Positions 1 through 8,216 of a stretch of DNA of 64,000 bases are shown one piece after another (position 1 is the first letter of the stretch; each line of letters starts with the position of its first letter). Under the pieces are notes generated by a model. That model saw only the letters and a list, made by a program, of their open reading frames with translations. It did not search any database and was not told where the DNA came from. Made by a program: the position numbers and the translations under genes. The DNA comes from an uncultured Oscillospiraceae bacterium (GTDB lineage: Bacteria; Bacillota; Clostridia; Oscillospirales; Oscillospiraceae), in NCBI GenBank assembly GCA_947626845.1, contig CANQTW010000008.1, positions 1 to 64,000 on the forward strand. Direction: 5' to 3'.

Positions 1-441
1 GTGCTCCTGGAGCTGGAGGGGGCCGATTCCCGCCGCCAGGAGCTTCAGCGGGCCACGTTGGAGCTTTTGCTGCGCCACCTGTCCCTTCGGGCGGAAAAGC
101 TTCTTATCTCAGGCCGCCGGGACCGGGAGCAGGCCATAACCCTCTGGGCCCTGGGGAGGATCGAGGAGGACGTCCACTGCACCCTGGGGGGCCTGGCGGC
201 GGAGCAGGACATGACCCCCTCCGCCCTCACGCGGCTCTTGAAAAGGCGGACGGGGTGCGGCTTTACGGAGCTTCTCCACACCGCCCGCTTCAATCGGGCC
301 GTGACGCTCCTTGGCGAGACGGACTTATCCGTGGCCGATATCGCCGTCAGCGTGGGCTATGAGAACACCGCCTTTTTCTACCGCCGCTTTGAGCGGCTCT
401 ACGGTTGCACGCCGGGGGAGTACCGGGAGCGGAAAAAATAA
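1..441 (+). CDS. AraC-family transcriptional regulator, C-terminal part
   Basis: The 146 visible residues end in a complete AraC/XylS DNA-binding domain. A first helix-turn-helix lies near residues 58-80 (LGGLAAEQDMTPSALTRLLK). The second, near residues 106-135, carries the family signature VADIAVSVGYENTAFFYRRF followed by G-x-TPGEYR. The gene probably starts upstream of the window, because AraC proteins are usually 250-300 residues and the ligand-sensing N-terminus is missing. It faces the GH28/GH115 operon convergently, so a role in pectin-oligosaccharide control is plausible but inferred only from position. A terminator hairpin follows the stop codon. Confidence 0.9.
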   Translation: MLLELEGADSRRQELQRATLELLLRHLSLRAEKLLISGRRDREQAITLWALGRIEEDVHCTLGGLAAEQDMTPSALTRLLKRRTGCGFTELLHTARFNRAVTLLGETDLSVADIAVSVGYENTAFFYRRFERLYGCTPGEYRERKK

Positions 442-445
442 GCTT

Positions 446-477
446 GTGAAAAAGCCCGTCAGGGCTTTTTCCTTTTT
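446..477 (+). terminator. Intrinsic terminator, same hairpin as the last module of repeat R1
   Basis: The stem GAAAAAGCCC / GGGCTTTTTC with loop GTCA is followed by CTTTTTC, directly after the AraC stop codon. The stem and loop match the fourth hairpin of the R1 elements at 5.7, 52.0 and 57.4 kb, and the preceding AGCTTGT also matches R1. It looks like an isolated R1 module serving as a terminator. Confidence 0.75.
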
Positions 478-521
478 CGGCAAGGGAACGGGAGCCGAAC
501 GCACGCCTCCCTGAACGAAGG

Positions 522-1982
522 TTATTCGCACTTTAAATTTTTAAACGTCAGTCCCTGACATTTTTGCAGGATGACGCCCAGATTGCCCTCCGCCAGGGTG
601 CAGTCGGTGAAGGTCATGTTTTTGATCTCGTGCCCCGGCTGTGAAAAGCCCACCAGCTCGATGGCGGGGGTCCGGCGCAGGACGTGGTCGTGGTCCAGGC
701 TCTGGCCCAGGATGCGCACCCGCTCGAAGAGGCAGTTTTCAAAGAGGGGCTGGTCCGGGCCGGGGACGCCGTCGTCGTTGTAGGGGACGGTGTGCATCAG
801 CACCCGCGCCACGGCGCAGTCCGTGAGCCGCAGGCCCCGCACATAGCCGCCCCGCTTGGGGGTGGCCTTGATCTCGATGCCCTGCATGGCCTGCCCCAGG
901 TCGCAGTCCCACACCCACACGTCCTCCACGCCGCCGCTCATCTCGCTGCCCACCACGATGCCGTGGCCGAAGGCGCTCTCGCAGTCGAAGATGCGGATGT
1001 GCCGGGTGGGGCGGTTTATCTCGTTTCCCTCCGGGTTCTTGCCGGATTTTACGGCCACCATGTCGTCGCCGGTGAAGAACCGGCAGGCGAACAGGGTGCA
1101 GTCCTCGCTGGAATCCGGGTCCCAGCCGTCGCCGTTCCACACGCCCTCCGAGAGGAAGGTGCAGTGGTCGGTGACGATTTTTTTGCTGTAAATGAAGTGG
1201 AGGTTCCAGCTGGCGCCGTTTTTCAGGGTCAGGCCGGAGATGCGGATATTCTCGCAGTTGGACATATTGATGAGCCGGGGGCGGACCCGACCTGGGATGG
1301 TGTGGTCGTTCTCACAGGAGGCCACCAGCTCCGCGTTGGCGGCCAGAAATTCCCGCAGACGCTCCCGCTCGGAGTCGATGACGTTGAGGCACAGCTCCTG
1401 CCCGCCGGAGGCGACGGTCCCGCGCCCGTAGATCAGCACGTTTTTGCAGTTGGGGCCGGAGGTGTGGTCCAATTCGCCCAGGTTGAGAAGGCTGGAATAG
1501 CACTCCTGCTCGATGCCCTCAAAGCGGCTGGGTATCCGGGGCAGGTAGTCCCTGGGGTCGGCGGTGCCCTGAAGCGTGGCGCCCTCGTCCACATGGAGGG
1601 CCATATCCGAGTGGAGGCGCAGGGCGCCGGTCATGTATGTACCGGCGGGGACGTAGACCTCCTGATGGGGGCCGCAGGCGTCGATGGCGGCCTGGAGGGC
1701 GGCGGTGTCCATGGCGGCCCCGTCGCCTACGGCGCCGAAGTCCCGTACGTCCAGCCGCGCCCGCACCTTCCCCGTCCGGACCGTCATGGCCCCCAGAACG
1801 GCGTCCCCGGCCTGGACGGACACCCGAAAGCCCGTGTCCGGCGGGAGGTTTTCAAAGGTGAGATGGGTCTTCTCCGTGGCCCTGGTCTCCCCGCCGAAAT
1901 TGACGGAGTACGGCCCCGGCGCGGATTTCTCCCACCAGAGGGTGACGGTGTTCGCCGTGGCGGCGTAGTTGAGCTCAGCCAT
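522..1982 (-). CDS. Glycoside hydrolase family 28 (polygalacturonase-like)
   Basis: A 486-residue pectin hydrolase without a signal peptide. Residues 1-75 resemble a fibronectin-III-like domain. A right-handed beta-helix starts at RDFGAVGDG (about 80). GH28 catalytic motifs are visible: NGDGWDPDSS (283-292), GDD (305-307) and GHG (339-341). The fourth motif, normally R-x-K, reads GIEIK (368-372), so the usual arginine is glutamate. The start chosen is the ATG at 1982, preceded by AAGGAG and overlapping the upstream gene by 8 bp. This implies translational coupling with the GH115-like gene. The lack of a secretion signal suggests action on imported galacturonate oligosaccharides. The exact linkage cleaved cannot be read from the sequence. 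Confidence 0.9.
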   Translation of the reverse strand: MAELNYAATANTVTLWWEKSAPGPYSVNFGGETRATEKTHLTFENLPPDTGFRVSVQAGDAVLGAMTVRTGKVRARLDVRDFGAVGDGAAMDTAALQAAIDACGPHQEVYVPAGTYMTGALRLHSDMALHVDEGATLQGTADPRDYLPRIPSRFEGIEQECYSSLLNLGELDHTSGPNCKNVLIYGRGTVASGGQELCLNVIDSERERLREFLAANAELVASCENDHTIPGRVRPRLINMSNCENIRISGLTLKNGASWNLHFIYSKKIVTDHCTFLSEGVWNGDGWDPDSSEDCTLFACRFFTGDDMVAVKSGKNPEGNEINRPTRHIRIFDCESAFGHGIVVGSEMSGGVEDVWVWDCDLGQAMQGIEIKATPKRGGYVRGLRLTDCAVARVLMHTVPYNDDGVPGPDQPLFENCLFERVRILGQSLDHDHVLRRTPAIELVGFSQPGHEIKNMTFTDCTLAEGNLGVILQKCQGLTFKNLKCE

Positions 1983-3966
1983 TTTCCTGCTCCTTCCGTT
2001 TTTTGAATCGCAAATAAAGCTCTCGGTCCGTGGGGTGGTTGTCCTCCACCAGCAGGACCCGGATGGGCCTGTCGCGCCTGTCCATATAGGCCAGCCTGTA
2101 CCACCTGTCGTGGGCGGGGGAATCCCCCAGCTCCCGCACACAGCCCATCAGCTTCTCCAGCATGTAGGCGGTGTGCTTGTAGTCGGCAAAGCAGTCGTTG
2201 AAGGTAAAGCCCCGAAAAACGCCCTTCTCCCAGCCTTTCAGGGCCTCGGCGGCCTCCCGGAAGCACTCGGCGGCGTCCCCGAAGGCCATAAAGGCGGCCA
2301 GCATGTCCTGCTTTTCCAGCTTTTCAAAGCCGTCGCCCAGGAGCGCCCCGGCCTGGGCGCCTAAAGCCTGCAGACGCGCGTGGAGGGTGATGTCCGCCGC
2401 GCCGCTTTTTTCGCACCGTTCCCACAGATTTAAGAGCTTGGGCGCCTGTGTCCGGCAGAGATCGCCGAAAAACCGCGCCTGCTCGGAAAGCGTCCCCGCC
2501 TCCGTCAGCCACCGGAGGCCCGGCGCGGGGGAGAGGCGATCTATAAAGAATTGGTGGACGATCATCCGGGGGATCTCGCAGTAAAACTGCTCCCCGGCGT
2601 GCTGATCCGGCTCCGGCCCGAAGGGGAGCTGGGCGGCGCTGTACGCCCGGTAACAGGCCGCCACGGCCTCCGAGCCGCCGAAATACACGGCCGCGAAAGC
2701 GCGGCTGTGGGTGTCGCCGTCGAGGGCCTGGCCGAACCATTTTTTCCGCACCGCGTCCAGCATGTAGACGTGGGGCCGGATGTTGGAGCAGTTGATCATC
2801 CAGTACTCCGAAAGGCCCTTCTCCATGACCTTGTCCAGCTCCGCGCTTAAGAAATCCACGCTGTTGGGGAACATGGTCATGTGGTTGGCCGCCTGGAGAT
2901 CGTAGAAGGAGACGTGGTAGTAGATGCCGCCGTGGGCCTCCGGCGTATCCGGCAGGGCGGAGACGCGGGGGTCGTGATTGCCCCGACGGCGGGTGACCAT
3001 TTTGCCGAAGCCGTTGTCGGCGCGTATCCTGATGACGTCTGGGTCCAGCTCCACAAGGCCGCGGGCGTAAAGCTCCATGACCTCGCCGTAGAGATTGGTG
3101 CAGAAGACGGGGTGGGATACGTATTTCTCCACGATCCGCCGCTGGAGGCGGATCATCCGGGAGATCATGGCCCCGCGGGCCTCGTCCGTGCCGTATTTTC
3201 CCGTGGTATCATAGGCCCAGAAGGGCGCGTCCCCCTGGCCCCGAAAGCCCAGGCACCAGACCACCCTTTTGTCCTTCTGCGCCTTGACCGCGTCCTCCCA
3301 CTGCTTTTGGAAAAGCGTCGGGTGGTCGTCGTAGTTTGGCTCCAGATCGGGGTATTCCCGCAGAAAGAACTCCGCCCCCAGGGCCTCGGCGTGGTGGTGG
3401 GAAAGCCAGAGGCCGAAGGAGGAGGCCAAGTCCCGGTAGAGCCGCCCGTCCTTGTCCGTGCCGGGGATGACCATGTTGCCGCCGCACCGCAGAAGGGCCT
3501 CAAAGGCCATCCGCCAGGGCTCCGCGAAATCCCCCCGGACGGCCCATTTTTTCAGAAGCACCTCGTCGTTGATGAACCAGCCCCGGTAACGCACCGCGGG
3601 CTTTTCTCCCGTATAGGTCCCGTCCGGCACGGATACCGGCGGCATACGCCCGATGTCCATGTCCATCCAGAACCAGAAGGGCGGGATGCCGAGGAAGTGC
3701 TCGGAGATATAGAGAAGCCCGTAGACAAACCCCAGGGCGTCCCCGGCGCGTACCGCCATTTCCCCCCGCGCGGCCTCTACGGTGAACGCTTCGGGCCGGT
3801 CAAAGACGGCGTTCTCCAGGGCGATGGCGTTTACCGGGCGCTCCGCCGGGCCGAACCGTTTTTCCAGGTCCCGCCGGAGGATGCGGGCGGCGTTCTCCAC
3901 CGCCTCCGGGCAGTCGCCGCCCGTATAAGGCCCGATGGCCGTCCCCGCGCAGAGGGTAAAGCTCAT
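1975..3966 (-). CDS. Glycoside hydrolase family 115-like protein (alpha-glucuronidase family)
   Basis: A 663-residue cytoplasmic protein. GH115-type signatures are RYRGWFINDEVLLKKW near 125, a GFRGQGDAPFW stretch near 248, IRADNGFGKM near 318 and GIYYHVSFYDLQ near 350. The C-terminal half is helical. Characterised GH115 enzymes remove (4-O-methyl)glucuronic acid from xylan or arabinogalactan and are usually 800 residues or more. This member lacks the usual C-terminal beta domain. The start ATG overlaps the upstream gene's stop as ATGA, and the 3' end overlaps GH28, so these genes form one transcript. In a pectin locus it may remove glucuronate from arabinogalactan side chains; that role is inferred. 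Confidence 0.8.
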   Translation of the reverse strand: MSFTLCAGTAIGPYTGGDCPEAVENAARILRRDLEKRFGPAERPVNAIALENAVFDRPEAFTVEAARGEMAVRAGDALGFVYGLLYISEHFLGIPPFWFWMDMDIGRMPPVSVPDGTYTGEKPAVRYRGWFINDEVLLKKWAVRGDFAEPWRMAFEALLRCGGNMVIPGTDKDGRLYRDLASSFGLWLSHHHAEALGAEFFLREYPDLEPNYDDHPTLFQKQWEDAVKAQKDKRVVWCLGFRGQGDAPFWAYDTTGKYGTDEARGAMISRMIRLQRRIVEKYVSHPVFCTNLYGEVMELYARGLVELDPDVIRIRADNGFGKMVTRRRGNHDPRVSALPDTPEAHGGIYYHVSFYDLQAANHMTMFPNSVDFLSAELDKVMEKGLSEYWMINCSNIRPHVYMLDAVRKKWFGQALDGDTHSRAFAAVYFGGSEAVAACYRAYSAAQLPFGPEPDQHAGEQFYCEIPRMIVHQFFIDRLSPAPGLRWLTEAGTLSEQARFFGDLCRTQAPKLLNLWERCEKSGAADITLHARLQALGAQAGALLGDGFEKLEKQDMLAAFMAFGDAAECFREAAEALKGWEKGVFRGFTFNDCFADYKHTAYMLEKLMGCVRELGDSPAHDRWYRLAYMDRRDRPIRVLLVEDNHPTDRELYLRFKKRKEQENG

Positions 3967-4727
3967 CCCTGCGCCTCCGTCCTGACGGCGCCCACCGTCA
4001 ACGCCTGCCAGAGTCGCTCCGCTCCGGCGAAGCGCTCCCGGTCCTCGTCAAAGAAGATGCCCCGACGGCCCACATACAGCCCCTCCATGGCGGTCTGCCC
4101 GTCGATGGGGGCCTCCGTGGGGTCCAAAAAGCGGGTGAACGTCCCCAGGTCCATGCCCTTCAGCACCGGGCAGTCCTCCCAGCGGTACACCATCTCCCGC
4201 CAGCGCGCCGCGTCGTACCGGTCACCCTCCGCGTCCGGAGCTGTGCCGTCCAGATACGCCAGGATGCCGAAACGCGCCTGAAAGGCCTCCGGCTGATCCG
4301 CCAAGATCACATACACGTCCCCGGAGGTCAAATCCACCGTCAGCCGCGTCATCACGGCCTCCCGCAGCTCCATGTCGCTGTAATCATCGTCGGGGTCGCT
4401 GAAATCCACCGCGTAGATGTTCAGCGCCACGACCACCTTCCCGTCGCCGTTCAGGTCCTCGCCCAGCTCGGCGATACGCGCCTTCAGGGCGTCCTGAGTC
4501 TCCTCGGCGGGGGCGTTGGCGGTGATCAGCGCCACCTCGTAGTCCGGCTTCGTCCGGAAGAAGATGTCCCGAATCAGGAAAAACAGCAAAATGGCCGCCA
4601 CGATCCCCACGATCACCCAGATAAGATTGTAGTCCCACCAGTTGCGCCGCAGCTCCTTTTTGGTGTAGACGGGCTTCTCGTCGGGCTTGACGTCCTTATA
4701 TTTCCATTTCAGATATTCGCTTGCCAT
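3963..4727 (-). CDS. Unknown single-pass membrane protein encoded with YesL
   Basis: 254 residues with one clear transmembrane helix near residues 32-55 (LIWVIVGIVAAILLFFLI) after a short basic N-terminus, so most of the protein is probably outside the membrane. The exported part is acidic and carries an EF-hand-like stretch, DLNGDGKV, near residue 93. I do not recognise a named domain. Its ATG follows the TAA of the YesL gene with no gap, and its stop overlaps the GH115-like start, placing it in the same operon. Pairing with YesL inside a pectin operon suggests a membrane-associated role in sugar uptake or sensing, but no function can be assigned. Confidence 0.75.
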   Translation of the reverse strand: MASEYLKWKYKDVKPDEKPVYTKKELRRNWWDYNLIWVIVGIVAAILLFFLIRDIFFRTKPDYEVALITANAPAEETQDALKARIAELGEDLNGDGKVVVALNIYAVDFSDPDDDYSDMELREAVMTRLTVDLTSGDVYVILADQPEAFQARFGILAYLDGTAPDAEGDRYDAARWREMVYRWEDCPVLKGMDLGTFTRFLDPTEAPIDGQTAMEGLYVGRRGIFFDEDRERFAGAERLWQALTVGAVRTEAQG

Positions 4728-5534
4728 TTATTCGTCCTTTCCCTCCGCATCCCGCGCGGCCTTCTCCTCCGCGCGCTTTTTCTCGTTAAGCTCCTCCAAC
4801 TTGCCGGTGATGTCAAAGGCCTCGTCGATGGGCCTCCACAGGGTCATAAGGCATATGAGCATGGGCAGCCAGAAGTTCAGCAGGATATAGGGCAGCAGGG
4901 AAAACGGATAGGTGACCTCCATCGCCAGCCAGTAGAGCACGGTGACAGCCACCGCGGTCAGGGTCTTGACGGGGTGCTGGGCGGACAGGGTCAGGGAATT
5001 GACAAGGATGCGCCCCAGGGGAAGCTCCATCAGCGCGATCTGCGGCACGCTCCAGCTTGCCACGGAGACGGAGATGAACATGCCCGCCAGCATCAGCACA
5101 AAGACGAAGAGATTCACGCCCTTGGTGTGGAGCAGGATGAAATACTGGAAGGGGCACAAAAGCCCCACCAGGAACCCGAAGAGCAGGGACTGCTTAAGAT
5201 TCCGCTTCCAGGCCTGGCGGTATTTCATCCACCAGAAGCCCGCCTCGCCGCGGATGGCCCGCAGGGCGGTGTCCGCCACGCCGATGATCTGTGGCATGGC
5301 CAGCATCCCCCCCAGGGGCCCGCCCACCAGCACGAAAATAAGCCCGTGGCTGGTGATGCCCAGAAACAGCGCCGCGATATAGACGAGGGCCGTCACGGCG
5401 GCCAAAATCCCCGCCCCCAAAAGGCCCAGGGTGTGGCGGGAATAGATTTGCCAGAACCGCCCCAGGGCCGTCCTGGGCTCCGGGGCCTGTCCCCCTTCGG
5501 GGCCCATACCGGCGAAATTATTGAAAAAGCTCAT
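4728..5534 (-). CDS. YesL-type (DUF624) membrane protein
   Basis: 268 residues with about five hydrophobic helices and the DUF624 layout: an N-terminal segment ending in LGRFWQIYSRHTLGLL, a conserved GPLGGML turn and a charged cytoplasmic tail rich in K and E. Bacillus subtilis YesL lies in the rhamnogalacturonan yes cluster, and the same association appears here. The molecular function of the family is not established. The ATG at 5534 is preferred over an in-frame TTG two codons upstream because GAGGAG lies 8 nt before the ATG but only 2 nt before the TTG. It is the first gene of the YesL-unknown-GH115-GH28 operon. Confidence 0.85.
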   Translation of the reverse strand: MSFFNNFAGMGPEGGQAPEPRTALGRFWQIYSRHTLGLLGAGILAAVTALVYIAALFLGITSHGLIFVLVGGPLGGMLAMPQIIGVADTALRAIRGEAGFWWMKYRQAWKRNLKQSLLFGFLVGLLCPFQYFILLHTKGVNLFVFVLMLAGMFISVSVASWSVPQIALMELPLGRILVNSLTLSAQHPVKTLTAVAVTVLYWLAMEVTYPFSLLPYILLNFWLPMLICLMTLWRPIDEAFDITGKLEELNEKKRAEEKAARDAEGKDE

Positions 5535-5585
5535 GTCCAAGTCTCCTCTTTTCTCTGTACGGCGGGCCCGTCCGTCACCTGGGCC

Positions 5586-5795
5586 AGCTTGTCGAAAAAC
5601 TCAGATTAGATTATATATTTTTTCCGGCGGCATGTACGTCGGAAAAAATCCCTTTTGTCGATTTTCGTGTGCGGCCCCGCGGGCCGTGCGCAAAAATCGA
5701 CAGCAGGGTGATTTTCTATGAATTTCGCAAAATTCATAGAAAATTACCCGCACGTTCCCCTTGTCGAAAAAGCCCGTCAGGGCTTTTTCGACAGT
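5586..5795 (+). repeat. R1 element, copy A
   Basis: About 210 bp made of four successive hairpins. Hairpin 1 has stem TTTTTTCCG/CGGAAAAAA and loop GCGGCATGTACGT. Hairpin 2 has outer stem GTCGATTTT/AAAATCGAC around a GGCCC/GGGCC inner helix. Hairpin 3 is a long A/T stem closed by GAATTT-CGCA-AAATTC. The linker CCCGCACGTTCCCC follows, then hairpin 4 with GTCGAAAAAGCCC around loop GTCA. It fills the gap between the YesL operon and the AraC stop codon. Five further copies lie in this window. Confidence 0.85.
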
Positions 5796-5796
5796 G

Positions 5797-6723
5797 CTAC
5801 CTGGGCGGCGTGACCCAGCCGGTATAGCGCCGCAGGCTCACCGGCATATCCGCGTGGATTTTGCTCCGCCAGACCGTGGGCGGCTGGCCCATGATGGCGG
5901 AGAAGTGCCTGTTGAAGCTGGAAAGGGACCGGAACCCCACCGCCTCGCAGATTTCCAGCACCGAGGAGTCCGTCGTCTGCAAAAGGCCGCAGGCCCGCGT
6001 GATCCTGGCCCGGTTCAGATACTCCAGCGGCCCCAGGCCCATGGTCTCCGTAAAGACCCGCCGGAAATAGCTGGTGCTCATCTTGCAGGCCGCCGCCAGG
6101 TCGTCCATCCGCAGGTCCTCCATGTAGTGCCTGTCCACGAACCGCAGGGCGGGGGAGATGTGGAAGGGCTTCTCGCCCTTCTCCGGCTCCCGGTCCTCCG
6201 CCTGACGGCACAGCTTATTTAAAATGATATCCAGCAGCGCCCGCACGCACCGCCGGTAATAGGGGCGCTGCTCCACGATCTCCCGAACGGCCTCGTTGGC
6301 CAGCATCCCTAAAAGCGGGTCCTGCTCCCGTGAGACGATGGCCCTGAAATTGTACAGGACCTTCGTGTACATCTCCGCTACGGGCAGCTCGATGGAGGAG
6401 GTGGTCGGATCGATGAGCTGTATGGGGTCCACCATGATATAGCTCCATTTGGACGCCGTTCCCGGCGCGGAGCAGGTGGTGTGGGGGGTGCCGGCGGCGA
6501 TGACGGTCACGTCCCCGGCCTCAAAGGGGATGTCCCCGTCCCGGAAGCCCAGAACGCCCCGGTCCGTGTGGCAGATGCCGATCTCCATGTGGGTGTGGAA
6601 ATGGAGCACCGGACTTCTCTTGTCCGAAATGCGCCACTCCTCCCCCGTCAGTACCATCACGGGAAATTCCGGCGGCAGTACATAGTCCCGGCACTCCATG
6701 ACCTCCCTGGGCGGCCTCGGCAT
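5797..6723 (-). CDS. AraC-family transcriptional regulator with cupin sensor
   Basis: 308 residues. The N-terminal half is a cupin-type ligand-binding domain, with HFHTHMEIGICH near residue 47 giving the usual histidine pair and GDIPFEAGDVTVIAAGTPH following. The C-terminal 100 residues are an AraC helix-turn-helix pair (DDLAAACKMSTSYFRRVF and VLEICEAVGFRSLSSFNRHF). The ATG at 6723 has GAGGGGGGAA just upstream. It is divergent from the sugar ABC transporter across a 485-bp gap containing inverted repeats. This arrangement is typical of a local activator responding to an imported rhamnogalacturonan sugar; the ligand is inferred only. Confidence 0.9.
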   Translation of the reverse strand: MPRPPREVMECRDYVLPPEFPVMVLTGEEWRISDKRSPVLHFHTHMEIGICHTDRGVLGFRDGDIPFEAGDVTVIAAGTPHTTCSAPGTASKWSYIMVDPIQLIDPTTSSIELPVAEMYTKVLYNFRAIVSREQDPLLGMLANEAVREIVEQRPYYRRCVRALLDIILNKLCRQAEDREPEKGEKPFHISPALRFVDRHYMEDLRMDDLAAACKMSTSYFRRVFTETMGLGPLEYLNRARITRACGLLQTTDSSVLEICEAVGFRSLSSFNRHFSAIMGQPPTVWRSKIHADMPVSLRRYTGWVTPPR

Positions 6724-7208
6724 AGCTCTTCCCCCCTCTTCCTTGGCGTTGTTCCTGAAAATTATCCGTGAATACAGATATTGTACCACCCTCCGCCGCC
6801 CTTTGCCATAGGGTTTTGCAAAAACGACTTTAATTTGTCATTCCGCACAAATTTTTTAACATTTTATATACACTTTGCACAAATATCTTGGCGGAATTAT
6901 CACAAAAAGCCGGTTTTTCAAGGCCCTGAAAAGGTGATTTTAACAAAAATCATCTTGATTTTTCCAGTATAAAAAATCGAAATTGCACAATATAACCTCA
7001 AAAATGGAGAGAAGAAAGGGAAGTATAGCGCTAAAATATAAGATACCATAACAAGGGGACGGCCGTCCCCTTGTGCAAGCGGAGCAAGCTCCGCTTGATG
7101 GTCCTTTGCCGGCGCAGGGATCGGAGAGGGGCCGTCAGGCGCGGCGCGTCTACGCTTCCGGGCGGACCGTCCGTCCGGCAAAAAATGAGTAGTAAAGGGA
7201 GGAATACA
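6724..7208. promoter_or_regulatory. Divergent control region with inverted repeats and palindromes
   Basis: This 485-bp gap contains no gene. The part next to the AraC gene is AT-rich. It carries inverted repeats at 6935-6952 (TGATTTT/AAAATCA) and 6957-6978 (GATTTTT/AAAAATC), which are candidate operators. Nearer the transporter are two palindromes, at 7052-7073 (AAGGGGACGG arms) and 7076-7097 (CAAGCGGAGC arms). These are followed by a GC-rich stretch that could fold between TTTGCCGG and CCGGCAAAAA, giving the transporter mRNA a long structured leader. Promoter hexamers could not be fixed with confidence. Confidence 0.55.
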
Positions 7209-8201
7209 ATGAGCAATTTGGCAGCCGCCACCCTTGAAAAGCCCGTTGCGGTCAAGAAGAAAAAGACCGGCAACACCTGGGGCAAGGCCCTCAGACAGCA
7301 CTATTGGCTGTATATCATGCTGCTCCCCGGCGTTGTGTGGATGCTGATTTTCTGCTATCTGCCCATGGGCGGACTTGTGATGGCCTTTGAGAACTTCAAC
7401 CCCTACTCCGGCGCCGGCGGACTTATCAACGCCCTTCTCGCCAGTGAAAAGGTTGGCTTCAAGAACTTCCGTAACCTCTTTATGGGTACGGACTTCCTGA
7501 TGCTCCTGCGCAACACCCTGGCTATCTCCTTCGCGAACCTCCTGGTCGCGTTCCCTGCCCCGATCATCTTCGCGCTGATCCTCAACGAGCTTCGCTGCAT
7601 GTGGTTCAAGCGCGTCAGCCAGACCTTCGTCTACATACCCCACTTCGTCTCTCTGGTTATCGTGTACGCTCTTACCGTCCAGCTCTTCAACTCCCAGGAC
7701 GGCTTCATCATCAAGATGATCGAGAGCGTCGTGGGCGCGGGCAAGGCCCCCAACGTCATGGGGTCGCCCAAATATTTCGTCCCCCTGATTTTGGGCCAGA
7801 ACCTGTGGAAGGAGACCGGCTACGGCACCATCATCTATCTGTCCGCCCTGGCCTCCGTGGACCCGCAGCTCTACGAGGCCGCCAAGATCGACGGCGCGGG
7901 CCGCTGGAACCTGATGTGGCACGTGACCCTGCCCGGCATCAAGGGCACCGTGGTCATCATGCTCATCATGAAGGTGGGCGCCCTGCTGAACACCGGCTAC
8001 GAGCAGATCTTCCTGCTTCGCAACTCCATGAACGCCAAGGTGGCCGAGGTCTTCGACACCTACGTCTACTTAAAGGGCGTCTCCAACGGCCAGTACTCCA
8101 TGGCCACCACCGCCGGCCTCTTCAAATCCGTGGTCAGCCTGGTCATGGTCCTGGGCGCCAACAAGTGCGCCAAGCTCCTTGGCGAGTCCGGACTTTATTG
8201 A
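7209..8201 (+). CDS. Sugar ABC transporter permease, LplB type
   Basis: A 330-residue inner-membrane permease with six predicted helices. The first, after a lysine-rich N-terminus, is near residue 33 (LYIMLLPGVVWMLIF). The EAA loop that contacts the ATPase reads EAAKIDGAGRWNLMWHVTLP near residue 221. The family (LplB/YteP-like) imports complex oligosaccharides, and close relatives serve pectin breakdown in Bacillus. The ATG at 7209 follows AGGGAGG; upstream in-frame ATGs lack a binding site. It is first in a permease-permease-binding protein operon. No ATPase gene is nearby, so a shared MsmX-like ATPase elsewhere is likely. Confidence 0.93.
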   Translation: MSNLAAATLEKPVAVKKKKTGNTWGKALRQHYWLYIMLLPGVVWMLIFCYLPMGGLVMAFENFNPYSGAGGLINALLASEKVGFKNFRNLFMGTDFLMLLRNTLAISFANLLVAFPAPIIFALILNELRCMWFKRVSQTFVYIPHFVSLVIVYALTVQLFNSQDGFIIKMIESVVGAGKAPNVMGSPKYFVPLILGQNLWKETGYGTIIYLSALASVDPQLYEAAKIDGAGRWNLMWHVTLPGIKGTVVIMLIMKVGALLNTGYEQIFLLRNSMNAKVAEVFDTYVYLKGVSNGQYSMATTAGLFKSVVSLVMVLGANKCAKLLGESGLY

Positions 8202-8216
8202 TGGGAGGCGGAGACT

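Noticed and set aside
684-2006. Long plus-strand open frame opposite GH28 (and similar long antisense frames opposite gap, the ABC permeases, PL11 and uvrA)
   Set aside because: These are by-products of GC-rich codon bias; composition is rich in G, V, H, P or R, without recognisable domains or binding sites, while the opposite strand encodes a clear family.
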